From Gymnogyps californianus (Eukaryota > Chordata > Aves > Accipitriformes > Cathartidae): a stretch of 64,000 nucleotides of DNA. Under the pieces are notes generated by a model, which was not told the DNA's origin, ran no database searches, and worked only from the letters and a program-made list of their open reading frames with translations. Position 1 is the stretch's first letter. The number at the start of each line of letters is the position of its first letter. A program made the translations under genes and the position numbers. Location: the NCBI RefSeq assembly GCF_018139145.2, contig NC_059475.1, positions 20,216,937 through 20,280,936 on the forward strand, given 5' to 3'. Of the stretch, positions 28,101 through 39,800 are shown piece after piece.

Positions 28101-31100
28101 AACATAGTAGTGCAAAAAAATGTCAATGGGTTTCTTTGGACGACCGATGCAGAATTCATGTTTTGGTGATGGAGTGACAAGGTACCAAAATATATCAGTG
28201 CTCTTCAGAAAGCACTTATCCTTTTTATTCCAGCTTGTTCATTTAATCCTAGGCAAACAGGAACTTTAGACATTTTTCAAGCATTTCATATAGTAATAGT
28301 AATAGCAATAAAATATCTAGGTAAGGAAGCAGTTTTACATTAAATGGGGAAAAAAACCCAAACCAACAGCCTGGACTTCCTAGCAAAAAGATTAAAGTAT
28401 GCAAGTAAGGGGGTGGGGGGAGGGCAAGAAATGGGATGTCACATACTGCAAAGAAGAAAAACTATTGCATATTTAACGGAGTACAAGATTTTTATTTGTA
28501 AACCCATCAGATTCTGAAAGCCTAACCATCTTTCTTCCCTCCCTTCCTAACTATTTTGCTCTGTGATGCAAGGGGGGGGCACACTACAACACCCCACCGC
28601 CTCCTAGAAAGGCTGCATTTCCTTTTCCAGGGAGACTGTATCCCAATTCTACAATAACATGCCCTGCAGTTTATTAGGCTCTTCTCATCCCAAAACACCA
28701 AAACCAAACCAAAATCCCACACTTTGCCAAAGCAAATAACAACAAAGAGTCCTATCTTAGAGTCTGTACTCCTGCGTGTCCCATGAAGCTTGCAAGGGAG
28801 CAGATCTGTCTACACTAGGAAACAGGTGGATCCTCCAATTCCTGAACTGTTTGATTGGCCTCACTGATCTGGCCTCAGTGTTGGAGTACACATGGTGTCT
28901 GTTGTTCCATGGCCATACCAGCCAGTAGTCTGGAAGAAAGAAAAGTGGTGGTTGACATCCATGAAAATCAGAGAACATCCTTTATCTCAAGGAACGAGGG
29001 AGAACTTTATTCAAGGCAGTGCAAGAGAGTCTTTGTCACTCACCAAAATAGCTTACAACCTTCATCGATTAAGGCACACAGTCTGATCCTGGTGTGAGTT
29101 TTGAATAACAAAGTGTTTCCCGCCATTTTATGCCAAACCACCATCTAAAATTACTCATCTTTACCACAGCAGAAAGAAAACAAAGTTAAAATGCTGACAA
29201 AAATGCTGCTTGAGAGCTTCAAGTAACTGCAGCCTCAGACCTCTTCCTTACAGCCAGGACCTTATTCTGAAAAGGGGAAGAAAAGGGGGAAAAAGTCACA
29301 CCACACATTCACAGAACATGACTCTGATCTCTGAAGGAGTGGCCAAACTTTGAGTCTCTCCTGTCCAAAACAGACAAGGACACTCACACCTGTGGAAATC
29401 CTACGGTACATGGAAACCTACACAGGTTTCCTATGCTAGCACCAGTGCACTAAAGTCAGCTCTTTCACAAAGCTAAAAGGACACAAGAAGGGTACTTGGG
29501 TGGGAAGGTGGGACCTCCATCTTCTGACAAATTTGATTAAAGATGCAAGGGCCGGGGGGGGGGAAGACAGAGTCAAACATTATCAGCATGGGGTGACTGT
29601 CTGCATGTGCCTGACAACCTCACACATAGCATGATCATGTAAGCTCATTTTTTCAAGTGTAGTTTCCTAAGGAAACACGGGAAAGAAAGGCATTTTCACT
29701 GGCACTCCAAGAAAAACAGTTTAATCTGGCACCCTTCACAACTACTCAATTAGTTTCCAATTCAAGAACAGAAAAGAACAAATTAATTGACCAGCAAAGT
29801 CTTAGAACAAGCCTGGTACTGTGCCATGAAATGCAAATGAGGGGAATCAGGCTACAAAGAGCCCTGCTGCAGGCATCCAAAGCCCTCCTCTGCCAACACT
29901 TTTCCCACGGGACACCTTTGGTTCTCATCAAAAGTGCCAATATAGTAATTGCAAGAAAGACAGTAGATTTGAATGCATGTACCAAGAGAATTTCCAGCAG
30001 TCAAAATCCACACACACAAAACCAGTGAGCTGACATACAGACATACGCACACAGATCAGACTACCAAATGGTCTAGCCTACACAAACGTCAACCAAAGCA
30101 CAAATCAGTACTGTAACATGCTAAACAAAAGTGGATGGACGAAAGCCACCAAAAAGCTGCATTCTGAAATCCATCTTTACACAGGAGGTTAATCAGAATG
30201 AGTAAGCGAGTGAACGTTTTCACTTCTGCATGTGCAATATTCCCCAATGGTTTAGTCATTACAGCGAGAACCCTAGCCTTTAAAGATAGATCTGCCTAAG
30301 AAGCTGAACACTTCAGAGAGCAAAATTAACTTGGTGGTTAGCTTCCCTTCCCAGAGAATTATATTAGACAATTATCTACAGAAGTCAAAATCAGGCCAAC
30401 ATTTAAGGGCCAACATTTAAGGCCCACAAGGGGAATAATACAGTGATTGCAAAGGAGAAAAGCAAACAATGGCTAGGTGCTCGTATTTGTTTGAGTCATA
30501 TACACAGTTGCATTCATAATGAATACTAATTCTGCTTTATAAGGCATCTTCCTAAAAGGAACTTATTTTCTAATTATGAGCTTCAGTGACCATACACATT
30601 AAACAATGAAAACAAACGGCAGTAGATATTAACGTTGTGACAGTCCTATTATCTCTCAAGCAATGCATGAGGATAAAGCTGTTAGCCATCCTCATAGGCA
30701 AAATTTACTTGAAATGTCATTTCTATCCATGTTCCTACAGCTGTCAGTTTACTCTCCCTCTATCCATATCAAAAGGAGGCAATTAGAGAAAACTGAATTA
30801 ACGATTAAAATTCTTACTTACCAAGAATATCTATAGTTTAGAGATCATGTCCTTAAAGTGTTTTGCTAGCTTTTTAAAAGCAAAAACCCGAAACAATCAC
30901 CCTCAAAAGAGATTGGGAAATTACTTCAATTTTTTCCTTCATGATGCTGAACTTCTAAGCAGTTCCCTGCTCATTGTCCTCCTTAAAAATGCAGGGGCAG
31001 CAAAGACTTGATCTTCTAGGTTACGTGTTCTTCAAGCACATGAGGCATTGCTGTTTTGCCACAGAGCACTTAAGGCATCTAACAGTCCTTCATTACCTCC

Positions 31101-34100
31101 CTAAGAGCCTTCATTGGCAAACACAGCAGTACGGTATTTCTCAGCTGAAAGGCTTTAAGAAATATCTTCTAGATGTCACCTCAAGGCTCAGCTGAGTCCA
31201 ACAAGCAAAAGCAGAAGTTTGATGCTCAGGAGCCCCAGCATACACAGCTCCCTAGACAGGGTTTTATTTCCTATTTTACTAGGTGCATTAAGAAAGAATG
31301 AGAGAGGCATGATAGTTTCCAAAGAGATTCTCTTCCAGTTTCAGCCTTGCAGCAGGTGAATTTCAAAGCCAAACGATATTACTGAGAGCAAGAAAACACC
31401 ACCTTCTTTAGAAGCGGCAGGAAAGCAAAAGATGTGCAGCCTACAGTAAAGTTAAAACACTCCCTTGTAAGACAAAACCATGTTACTTAATGGTTTTGTG
31501 CCTGCTGCATTACTGCTCTCCCAGCACCACAAGTGATTCCAGACAGACATAAAGCCCATAAACAGAACAAAAACCCAGAAGTCTCAGAGAAGGTAAAATC
31601 TACTGTTTTAGCAGTGGCATAACCTATAGGTATTTTCTAATGCAGCTTTTAGCTTAAACATGCAATAACTGGCACAATACCATCATTGCAGGGCTGAAAC
31701 CAAAAATAAAAAAGCTACAAGACTGCACAGAGAAATCACAGGCTTCTCCTAGGACATCACCCAAGACAGACACATGGACAATGAAGAGTTATGTTTGGAA
31801 GACATTCGAGTTATTCCCACACAGTGCAAGCAAGAGACTTGCACTGAGAGAACAGCAGCTCATTTCAATTCGGGGAGCAGGACTGCTCAGTTACTCCTCA
31901 ATATCCCAAATATTAAAGATTAACCTCTAGCAAGTCTTCCAGTGACTACACAGAACAGACTTGCAAGGACAATAGCATGTGATGAAAGAATATTCAGAGA
32001 CAAGACTGTGTAAGACTTTCTGCCTTCTATGTACTGTTGCATCTTCTCGCCAGGGGTAAAGGACGCAAGCTAGCCTGTGCCTTAGTCTGAATTCCTGAAT
32101 AGAGACACAAATTGCAGTAATAAAAGCAGGATTCCTATGCCGATTCATATTGAAGCTAGGACAGAGAATGACACGTTCTATATAGCACATTTCAAAAGTT
32201 TTGAACAAGACACCCAATTTACATTTCTTTTAATAAAAATAGATCTGCTTTATTCAGAATTGCTGCTATTCCTATTGTAGTTCGTAAGAAATGCAAATTC
32301 CCAGAAGAAAAATGCATTATTCACTTCCAGTGTGTGAATCAAGAAAGATTTGCATATATTAGACTGACTCAGAGGTGAGTTCAATTAATGCCAATCACAG
32401 GAAAAATTAACCATAGGATCTACTCATTACACACAATAGCAATGACTGACATCATGCAGCAAGAGAAATATTTTGACCTATCAAATATGACACTCCCAAT
32501 ATATAAGGATTTCTTTTTCTATGTGAGCACATAAGTGTAACCTAGCAACAGCCAGAGTCTGTACCCTCTTTGCATCTGACCCCAATAAAGCACATCCTTT
32601 GTCCCAAACCCTAACAAGTTTTTCTTGTAGTAGAAAGTAGTAAAAGAACAGTGTTACCAAGAAAATTATGAACTACACACAAATATGAACATATTAAAAA
32701 GGAGGAATATATTCCAGTAGATTAAAGGTTTTGCCAATTTAGTTTTTAGTCTAACGTCCTCTGGGTGCTCAATATATATAACCAAAACCCTATTTAGCTC
32801 CAGGAAGGTTTACTGGCACTTACAGTCCAGGATTGCGATCCTGCTTTTTGTCTTGTTTACTCCACTCAGGATCCTGAGCTCCATCTCATGGTCACTGTGG
32901 CCAAGGCTCTACCCAGCCTTCATATCCCCAACCTTACTTGGTTTTAAGTATGTATGTAAGCAGAATGCCTTCCACTTTTGCTCTACACACTGCTTGTTCA
33001 CAGTGATTTCTTTCCCCCTCACCTAGCCCCTCACACACACAGCCCAGATGAGCACCACTAGCCTTACCCAAGTTATTCCCATCAACCAGAAGTAGATGCA
33101 AGCTGTCTAAATGCAGCCCAATAGGAACAAACCTGTAAAGCAAATAAGCTGCTCCCGACGGCCCCCATCATCCACATCATTAGCATTTTGGGATGGGGTA
33201 CTTTGGGCTAGACTATGAGTGTCATATGTGCTCCTGGAACACAGCTTCCAGTTTAGTTTTATCCAGAAAGGAACCAAATACACACTCTGAAGTTACTCCA
33301 TTATTCAAATCTAAGTGCAGTAAGGTGAGACAATCAGGAGAATTAGCTTCAAAAAATGCACTCCTAATGCAAATTAACTGCCCAACATCGGTGCACACAC
33401 AGAAGCCCGTGGTCTAATTCACACTGCATTTGTTGCAAAGGGCCAGTACTACACACTTGGAAGATGTAAGATGCTCTGCAGAAAGCAACATAGGCCAACC
33501 TGAATCCAAGGAAATCTTGTCCTAATTCCCAGAACTTAGGTATTTGTTCAAAACCCCCAAAACACAAAAGGCTTGTTTAAAAGTGACTGAAAAAAATTAT
33601 ACCAAGTAGTATATTTTAATTGTTCTACCTCAGTGGCATCTGAATTATTTTCATTGTTAAGACACAGAAGTACTTGGTTTTGAAACACAGTAAAGGGACA
33701 CAGGCAGGTTAGAAATAAGCAGGCACATTAAGTAGAAGTCAGGCTGAATAAAGATAAATCTTTGGCCACCAGTCCAGTGTTTTATTTGCAGCATTAGGCA
33801 ACACTTCAGCAAGCACAAAGATGTATATGCTAATATACAATGCCCTGTCCTCCAACCAGATATATTGCTTGGGTTCTTTACAGGAAATTCTGCCAAAAAT
33901 GGCTTTAAGGCAAATGCTAGTGTTTTCTGTGTGCATTCTGACTAGACAAAAAATGAACATTAACATACACTTTCCTAACTATCCAAAGCTTAAGGTTAGT
34001 AGGAAAAATATTTATATATATACATATGGGAGGCAGTGTTTGTGTGCACATGTATAGCATTGGGTGTTATACAATTAACTGAAAATCAGGTACCTATTTC

Positions 34101-34241
34101 CGTGCTCAAAGGTCAGGTCTTCAAGAGTCCTCACTGTCTACTTGACAGACTTTGTACAACAGCTAGATCCAGCATACAGTGTGCTTCTTAAGTTACATAC
34201 TTGAATAAGAACATCCACCTTTGAAAATATAAATGGCTCAA

Positions 34242-34826
34242 TGTGGTGGGTTGACCTTGGCTGGACGCCAGGTGCCCACCAAGCTGCTCTATCACTCTCC
34301 TCCTCAGCAGGATAGGGGGGAGAAAAGAAGATGGAAGAACACTCGTGTGTGAAGATAAAGGCAGTTTAATAAACCAAAAGCAAAGGCTGCGCACGGAAGC
34401 AAAGGAAAACAAAAGATTTATTCTCTACTTCCCATCAGCAGGTGATGTCCAGCCACTTCCCAGGAAGCAGGACTTCAGTACGCGTAGCAGATGCTCCGGA
34501 AGACAAACATCATAATAATGAATCCCACCCCCACCCCCCCTTTTTCTCTTAGCTTTTATTGCTGAGCAGACTTCATATGGTATGGAATATCCCTTTGGTC
34601 AGTTTGGTCAGCTGTCCTGGATCTGTCCCCTCCCAAGATCTTGCCCACCCACAGCCTACTGGCGAGAGGAACGTTGGAGGTGATGCCTTGATGCTGTGCG
34701 AGCACTGCTCAGCACTAGCCAAAACACTTGTGTGTTATCAACACCTTTCTAGCTACCAATACAAAGGACAGCATTATGAGGGCTGCTATGGGGAAAATTA
34801 ACTCCATCTCAGCCAGACCCAATATA
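34242..34826 (-). repeat. LTR 1 (585 bp), avian ERV type
   Basis: On the plus strand it starts TGTGGTGGGTTGACCTTGGC and ends ...CAGACCCAATATA. Read on the minus strand, that is a U3 start resembling TGTATTGGGTCTGGCTGAG and a U5 end ...AACCCACCACA. The first two bases on the minus strand are TA instead of the canonical TG, consistent with a CpG/TpG-type transition. Minus-strand AATAAA signals occur at 34,555-34,560 and 34,417-34,422. The family resembles a short LTR that is common in bird genomes (from memory). No TATA box is evident. Confidence 0.75.
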
Positions 34827-34870
34827 ATCTCCACGCGTAAGAGGTCCCTTCGTGGCCACCAAAAAGGACT
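34827..34870 (-). other. 44-bp internal remnant with primer-binding-site-like sequence
   Basis: Read on the minus strand, six bases past the CA end of the longer LTR there is TGGTGGCCACGAAGGGAC (after AGTCCTTTT). The first eight bases, TGGTGGCC, are complementary to a tRNA 3' end ...GGCCACCA, as in tRNA-Ile(AAU); the following bases match less well. Position and sequence suit a retroviral primer-binding site. The rest of the 44 bp shows no polypurine tract of normal length and no coding sequence, so the internal region is almost entirely deleted. Confidence 0.5.
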
Positions 34871-35938
34871 TGTGGTGGGTTGACCTGGCTGGTGCCCACC
34901 AAAGCCGCTCTATCACTCCCCTCCTCAACTGGACAGGGGAGAGAAAGTATAATGAAAGGCTCATGGGTCGAGACAAGGACAGGGAGATCACTCAGCAATT
35001 ACCGTCATGGGCAAAACAGACTCGACTTGGGGAAATTAGTTTAATTTATTACCAATCAAATCAGATTAGGATAATGAGAAATAAAACCAAATCTTAAAAA
35101 CACCTTCCCCCCACCCCTCCCTTCTTCCCGGGCTTAACTTTACTCCCCATTTTCTCTACCTCCTCCCCTTGAGCGGTGCAGGGGGATAGGGAGTGGGGGT
35201 TTCGAACAGTTCATCACATGTTGTTTCTGCCACTCCTTCCTCCTCAGGGGGAGGACTCCTCACACTCTTCCCCTGCTCCAGCGTGGGGTCCCTCCCATGG
35301 GAGACAGTCCTCCACAAACTTCTCCAATGTGAGTCCTTCCCACAGGCTGCAGTTCTTCACGAACTGCTGCAGCGTGGGTCCCTTCCACGGGGTGCAGTCC
35401 TTCAGGAACAGACTGCTCCAGCGTGGGACCCCTGCTGGGTCACAGGTCCTGCCAGGAGCCTGCTCCAGTGTGGTCTTCCCATGGGGTCACAGCCTCCTTT
35501 GGGCATCCACCTGCTCTGACGTGGGGTCCTCCACGGGCTGCAGGTGGCTATCTGCTCCACCATTAACCTCCATGGGCTGCAGGGGGACAACCTGCCTCAC
35601 CAAGGTCTTCAGGGGAATCTCTGCTCCGGTGCCTGGAGCACCTCCTCCCCCTCCTTCTTCATGGACCTTGGTGTCTGCAGAGTTGTTTCTCTCACATATT
35701 CTCATTCCTCTCTTCTCCAGCTGCAGTTGGGCAGGTTTTCTTCCCCTCTTCTTAAATATGTTATGTCAGAGGTGCTACCACCATTGATGATTGGCTCAGC
35801 CTTGGCCAGCAGTGGGTCCGTCTTGGAACCGGCTGGCATTGGCTCCATCAGACACAGGGGAAGCTTCTAGCAGCTTCTCACAGAAGCCACCCCTGTAGCC
35901 CCCCTGCTACCAAAACCTCACCATGCAAACCCAATACA
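34871..35938 (-). repeat. LTR 2 (1,068 bp), avian ERV type
   Basis: It starts TGTGGTGGGTTGACCTGGC and ends ...AAACCCAATACA on the plus strand, giving TGTATTGGGT...CCACCACA on the minus strand with intact TG...CA ends. Between 35,250 and 35,650 it contains a degenerate tandem array of modules of about 50 bp, each with a GCTCCAGCGTGGG-like core and a 'ggctgcag' piece. A CCAAT box and a TATA-like box lie on the minus strand near 35.75-35.79 kb, and a minus-strand AATAAA lies at 35,045-35,050. This order sets the transcription direction as minus. I recognise the sequence as a common bird LTR, but cannot give its Repbase name with certainty. Confidence 0.8.
35752..35794 (-). promoter_or_regulatory. 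LTR 2 core promoter (CCAAT + TATA-like)
   Basis: Read on the minus strand, CCAAT at 35,790-35,794 is followed about 30 bp downstream by CATATTTAAGAAG (TATA-like TATTTAA within 35,752-35,759). The spacing suits an RNA polymerase II retroviral promoter pointing left. Whether it is still active cannot be told from sequence. Confidence 0.55.
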
Positions 35939-36713
35939 CTCAAAAAAGCAAGTGGTTGGTTTTATGTTTGTATTTTTAGATGAGGAAAAGAAGACTGACT
36001 GAAAAGCCTCATCTAATAAGTATAGTTCTGTTTATCCAAAAGTCAAGCTTATCTCCTATCTATGGATACACACATACCTTTGAGAGGCAGCGGGAAATCC
36101 CAATTGTAAGCATAATGAAGGACCATCTATTCTTAATGACTTGGGCTAGCTGTTTCAAATGCCTTGACCCAGTACCTTGAGAAGTGGTCAGTAAACCTAT
36201 CTAGATTAAGAAATGAGTTGTTGGTACTTTTCAAAAGAAGTGGTTGTAAGCCAAAAGGGCAAGAAAAATCCTTTATGAGGTGTTACTCACCCTACTCTTT
36301 TCTGGTTTTCCCTAACTATTAAATGGCATAAGGAAAATAGATGTCAGCTGCATTAATGGTCCCTCTGTATAGGAATTCAATACTGAAATGCATTTTTTAA
36401 AAACAGTCAAATCTGCAGCCTGGGGCAATTTTGGAAACCTAAGCAAGACATTTGTAAACCTTCCTACTCCAGACTTCGTGTCAATCCACAGGCATCCACA
36501 AGCATCAGGAAGAGAATCTCAGCTTCTACTAGGAACCTAGGGTCTTACTTATTTTCATTCCATTTATTTGCACACCCAAGTTCAAAAATCCTCCAGCTGA
36601 ATAGCCACAACAGAACAGCTATTTCCAGAGAGCAGTGGCTAAAATACATAATACAGCAAAGATCAAAAATCAGCACGCCAGCAGAGAGTGCCACACAAGC
36701 CTGTGTACTCATC

Positions 36714-36805
36714 AGTAGCTGGGAGACTGGACTAAGTGCTCAGGAGACCCAGGCTCCACTCCCAGCTCCAGGTATGCTAGAGATACTCCCTGCCCATCTT
36801 CCTCC
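36714..36805 (+). repeat. MIR-like fossil (5' part)
   Basis: GGGAGACTGGACTAAGTGCT is followed by AGGAGACCCAGGCTCCACTC and CCAGCTCC. This resembles the 5' part of amniote MIR-type SINEs, where a 'gactggactaggag...' start leads to 'ggagacctgggttc...' and 'cccagctctgcc'. It is truncated after that point. Confidence 0.55.
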
Positions 36806-39800
36806 ATTCAGAGGACATGTTCCCAAGGACAGGAGCTCTCTTTCCTTGTGCAGTGCCTTAATGCTACAGGGTCTCCGATAACCAGCAGAGCTAATTCCCT
36901 CCTCTTCATGCCTGCAACAGGAACAGGCTGACACAAAACTGCAAGCCATCAGTAACTGTAAATGAGAGAAAAAATACATAATTAAGGCAAATTAGATTGG
37001 AAGAAAACATTGAAGGGAAAGGAATAAAACAGCACTCTTCATCAGCCGAGACATCACTTAGTCATGATCTGGAGTGTTCACACCTGCTCCGCTCCGTCAC
37101 AAACTCCCACAGCTCTGAAACGCACTGCAGCAGCACCCCAACACCTCTCCTTCTGCCAAGCCTAAGCAGCGTAACAGGATCATTTTGTCATTCAAGTTCC
37201 CATTTAGTTAATCACTGTAACACCTTCAAATCTCTACAGTGTATTTCACACAGAACGTCTGCACAAAGTAAAGCAGCCTCGTGGGTCTGCCTCCACCAGC
37301 CTGGTGCAAACTCCTGAGCTGCTGAACACATGGGTGATCTTGACACCAGACAGCAGTGGGCTTGGGATGCTGGCACAGCGGGCATCCTTATTTATCTGCG
37401 TGCTTACACAGTCACTTGGGCCTACCAACAACCCTGTTCTGGTCACTGTTTCCTATCTTTTTTTTTTTTTTATCTGTTATATCATAAAGGCCTCAGTTCA
37501 GAGAAATGCTTTGACACGTGTTGCTCTGCCTTGGCTAAGCCACACCGATGCACGACAGGTCTCAGAGCCAAGGTGTTCAAGGAAAGAGACTAGCAAGGAC
37601 CTAGGAGGAAATTCTCCATGGACTCTGTAGGTACAGGGCATCTATAACATACATTTTGAAAGCCCTTTGATGTGCTGCTCTCTGTGCCTTCATAGACTTG
37701 AAACCCTTTGGAGTACTTTGCTGAATAGGGACCCAGATTACAGGAGAATAAACAATACAGGATCTTTATTTTCTGTACCTTGAAAATTCCTTCCCAGTTC
37801 CCCTTTCTTTCACCACCTCAGCAGTGGCTATTTATCCACATTACATCCCTGCAGACCCGTTTAGTTCAGCTCCTACTCTGTTACCATGGGTTTGGCAGGT
37901 GATATAAGGAATTTTTTGTTGTTGTGATAAACATTCTTTGTCATGATGTGATATTTTCAACCACCTAAACAAAAAAGTTTACATTGCACTTTCCAACAGC
38001 CAAATCTGTCCTTTATTTGAGACGCAGTGGTGACAAGAAAATTCAGCAATGTAACCCTTCCTTCCCAACTACAGCTGCAGACAGCCACATGGGTTGGTGC
38101 CAGTAAAAGGTAAGCTTCTGCCTCCATGGAAGTAGAATAACCTCTATAGACTGAAAATGGAGAAGGAATAAACAGAAACCTATGTCAGGTACTAGTGCCT
38201 GCATATGGTTGAGTGTTGAAAGTTTCCAAGGCAAGACAAGGGGCAGATTTAAAAACATCTTTTTGAAACTGCAATACAGTTGCCAGATTCATGGTTTTCA
38301 ATCCTAACTGTTCCAAAAGTCCTGGGTTACCTGTCTTATTTGGTGAGACATCCTTTTCTGACTCTATAGCATGGAAATGACAGCATTGTCATGATTCCCA
38401 GCTCCTGGTCTTCTGCCACAGATTGTGAACCTCTATCCTACATCCAAATGGTCTGGGCAAGCACAGAACCACCCCTCCCACGTATCCAGAACCAGGGTAT
38501 TTACCCAAGCCAAATACTATGGCTGCCTCTACATATCAACTTGTAACCGAGTGTGTAATGAATCTTTGGCAGGGCCAGCTATGAACATGACACTTGTCCA
38601 CACATCACAGTTAAGTGCTTAATTTATGAACAGAGCTCCAATTTATGTTGCTGCAAGCCTAAGCCCTGTACACAAGCCACCAAGAGGCTGACCAGAATTA
38701 TTTTATGTCTGTACAGGGAGACAACTTTCAGCTCCCATACAATTGTAAAGCATGCTGCTCTGCATGGTATAGCAAGTTATTACCCAGCAGCTGATTTGCA
38801 GTGTGTTTTTTCTATCCATTGCAATAGTTGAGTGCTGCCATCAAACCAACACAGAAAAAAAAATTACTACTATTATTCATCCCTGAACATGACATACCCA
38901 CCTTCGCTCATCTTACTACGATCACTGCTGGAAATCTATAAAATCAGTTAATCCCAGGTCCGGGGCTTGTTCCACCAGACATTCCTCAGCAAAGCACTGA
39001 GTGAGTAATATCCTGACCACCCCCAAAACTTACCAATACCACCTCAGGTAGGCTCAAATCCCAGCTTGAGTCCAGCAAAATCCTATCTCACCATTTATTC
39101 ATCATAACGGTGCACTGAAGTCTGTGACAAATAGCACACAAGCAAGTGATGGGACCAAACAATGTGTCCAGCTGCTGTCAAGTTTACCTATCTAATGACA
39201 AAACACCATTCAGTATAACCAAGTACCCACTCAAAGCCAAGTCAGCAGGAAGGTGCTCCTGGTACAGTCAGCTGTTTCACCAGCTATTACACTGCAAATC
39301 TTCCATCAGGTAAGTTAATAACAGCAAAGAAAGCTGCAACATGGATACCATCATCTGCAAACCACTGAGATGTCAACACACCTAAATGGTTGTAAGATGG
39401 AAAGAAGGAGAGAACTATCCTACAGCAACAGACGTTCATATTTTGGGTTTTTTCTGGCCTAAATCTATGAAGGAATGAATTCAATTATTTTTCTATACTA
39501 CTGATTAACTACTGAAAATACTACCGATTAACCATCCAAACACAAAATCCTGGCTATTACAGCTGTGTTCTTTCCTTCTCTTTCAAAAGATACTAGCCAC
39601 AGTTCAGATACTTAAGTGTATAAATTCAGCCAGGCATGTTTAATGAAAGCTTTACCTTCTATCACAGCATTTTTAAAGTAGAGAATAGGCTGCCTTTTAC
39701 CCTTCCAGCATCATAATGAAAAAGTAACTCTTTCCATAGAATTGAAGAAAATACTGTGGCTAGCAGAGCCCTGTTGAGAGACAGATTAATTATCTACTTC

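Larger units (their letters stand above)
1..34236. other. Long non-coding stretch, no recognised gene (left part)
   Basis: This is AT-rich sequence dense in stop codons. The open frames present are short, start at random ATGs and overlap on both strands. The longest, 197 codons on the plus strand at 27,090-27,683, has no recognisable domain. I looked on the minus strand for tetraspanin exons (an N-terminal NLLFW-type segment or a CCG motif), because TSPAN4 is the mammalian head-to-head neighbour of POLR2L, and saw none. The stretch holds homopolymer runs, a purine tract near 5.1 kb, a 24-bp palindrome at 8.2 kb and three MIR-like fossils, listed separately. It is best read as intergenic or intronic DNA. 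My reading by eye could miss a short, isolated or untranslated exon. Confidence 0.6.
34237..35943 (-). mobile_element. Endogenous retrovirus remnant: two dissimilar LTRs inside one 5-bp target-site duplication
   Basis: The block starts and ends with the same pentamer CTCAA (34,237-34,241 and 35,939-35,943), as expected of retroviral integration with a 5-bp duplication. Inside lie two LTRs in the same minus-strand orientation, 34,871-35,938 (upstream) and 34,242-34,826 (downstream), separated by only 44 bp. No gag, pol or env coding sequence remains. The LTRs share their outer roughly 90 bp on the U5 side and the terminal ATTGGGT on the U3 side, but they differ in length (1,068 versus 585 bp) and in most of their interior. 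A normal provirus has two LTRs that were identical at insertion, so this is a composite or rearranged element. The 203-codon frame across the longer LTR is a by-product of its internal repeats. Confidence 0.8.

Noticed and set aside
32280..32345. Minus-strand NNAFFFW segment, considered as a TSPAN4 exon
   Set aside because: Upstream codons do not match the conserved tetraspanin N-terminus, and no start codon or acceptor fits.
35176..35787. 203-codon plus-strand open frame
   Set aside because: It lies entirely inside LTR 2, antisense to the LTR promoter, and is created by the LTR's tandem modules.
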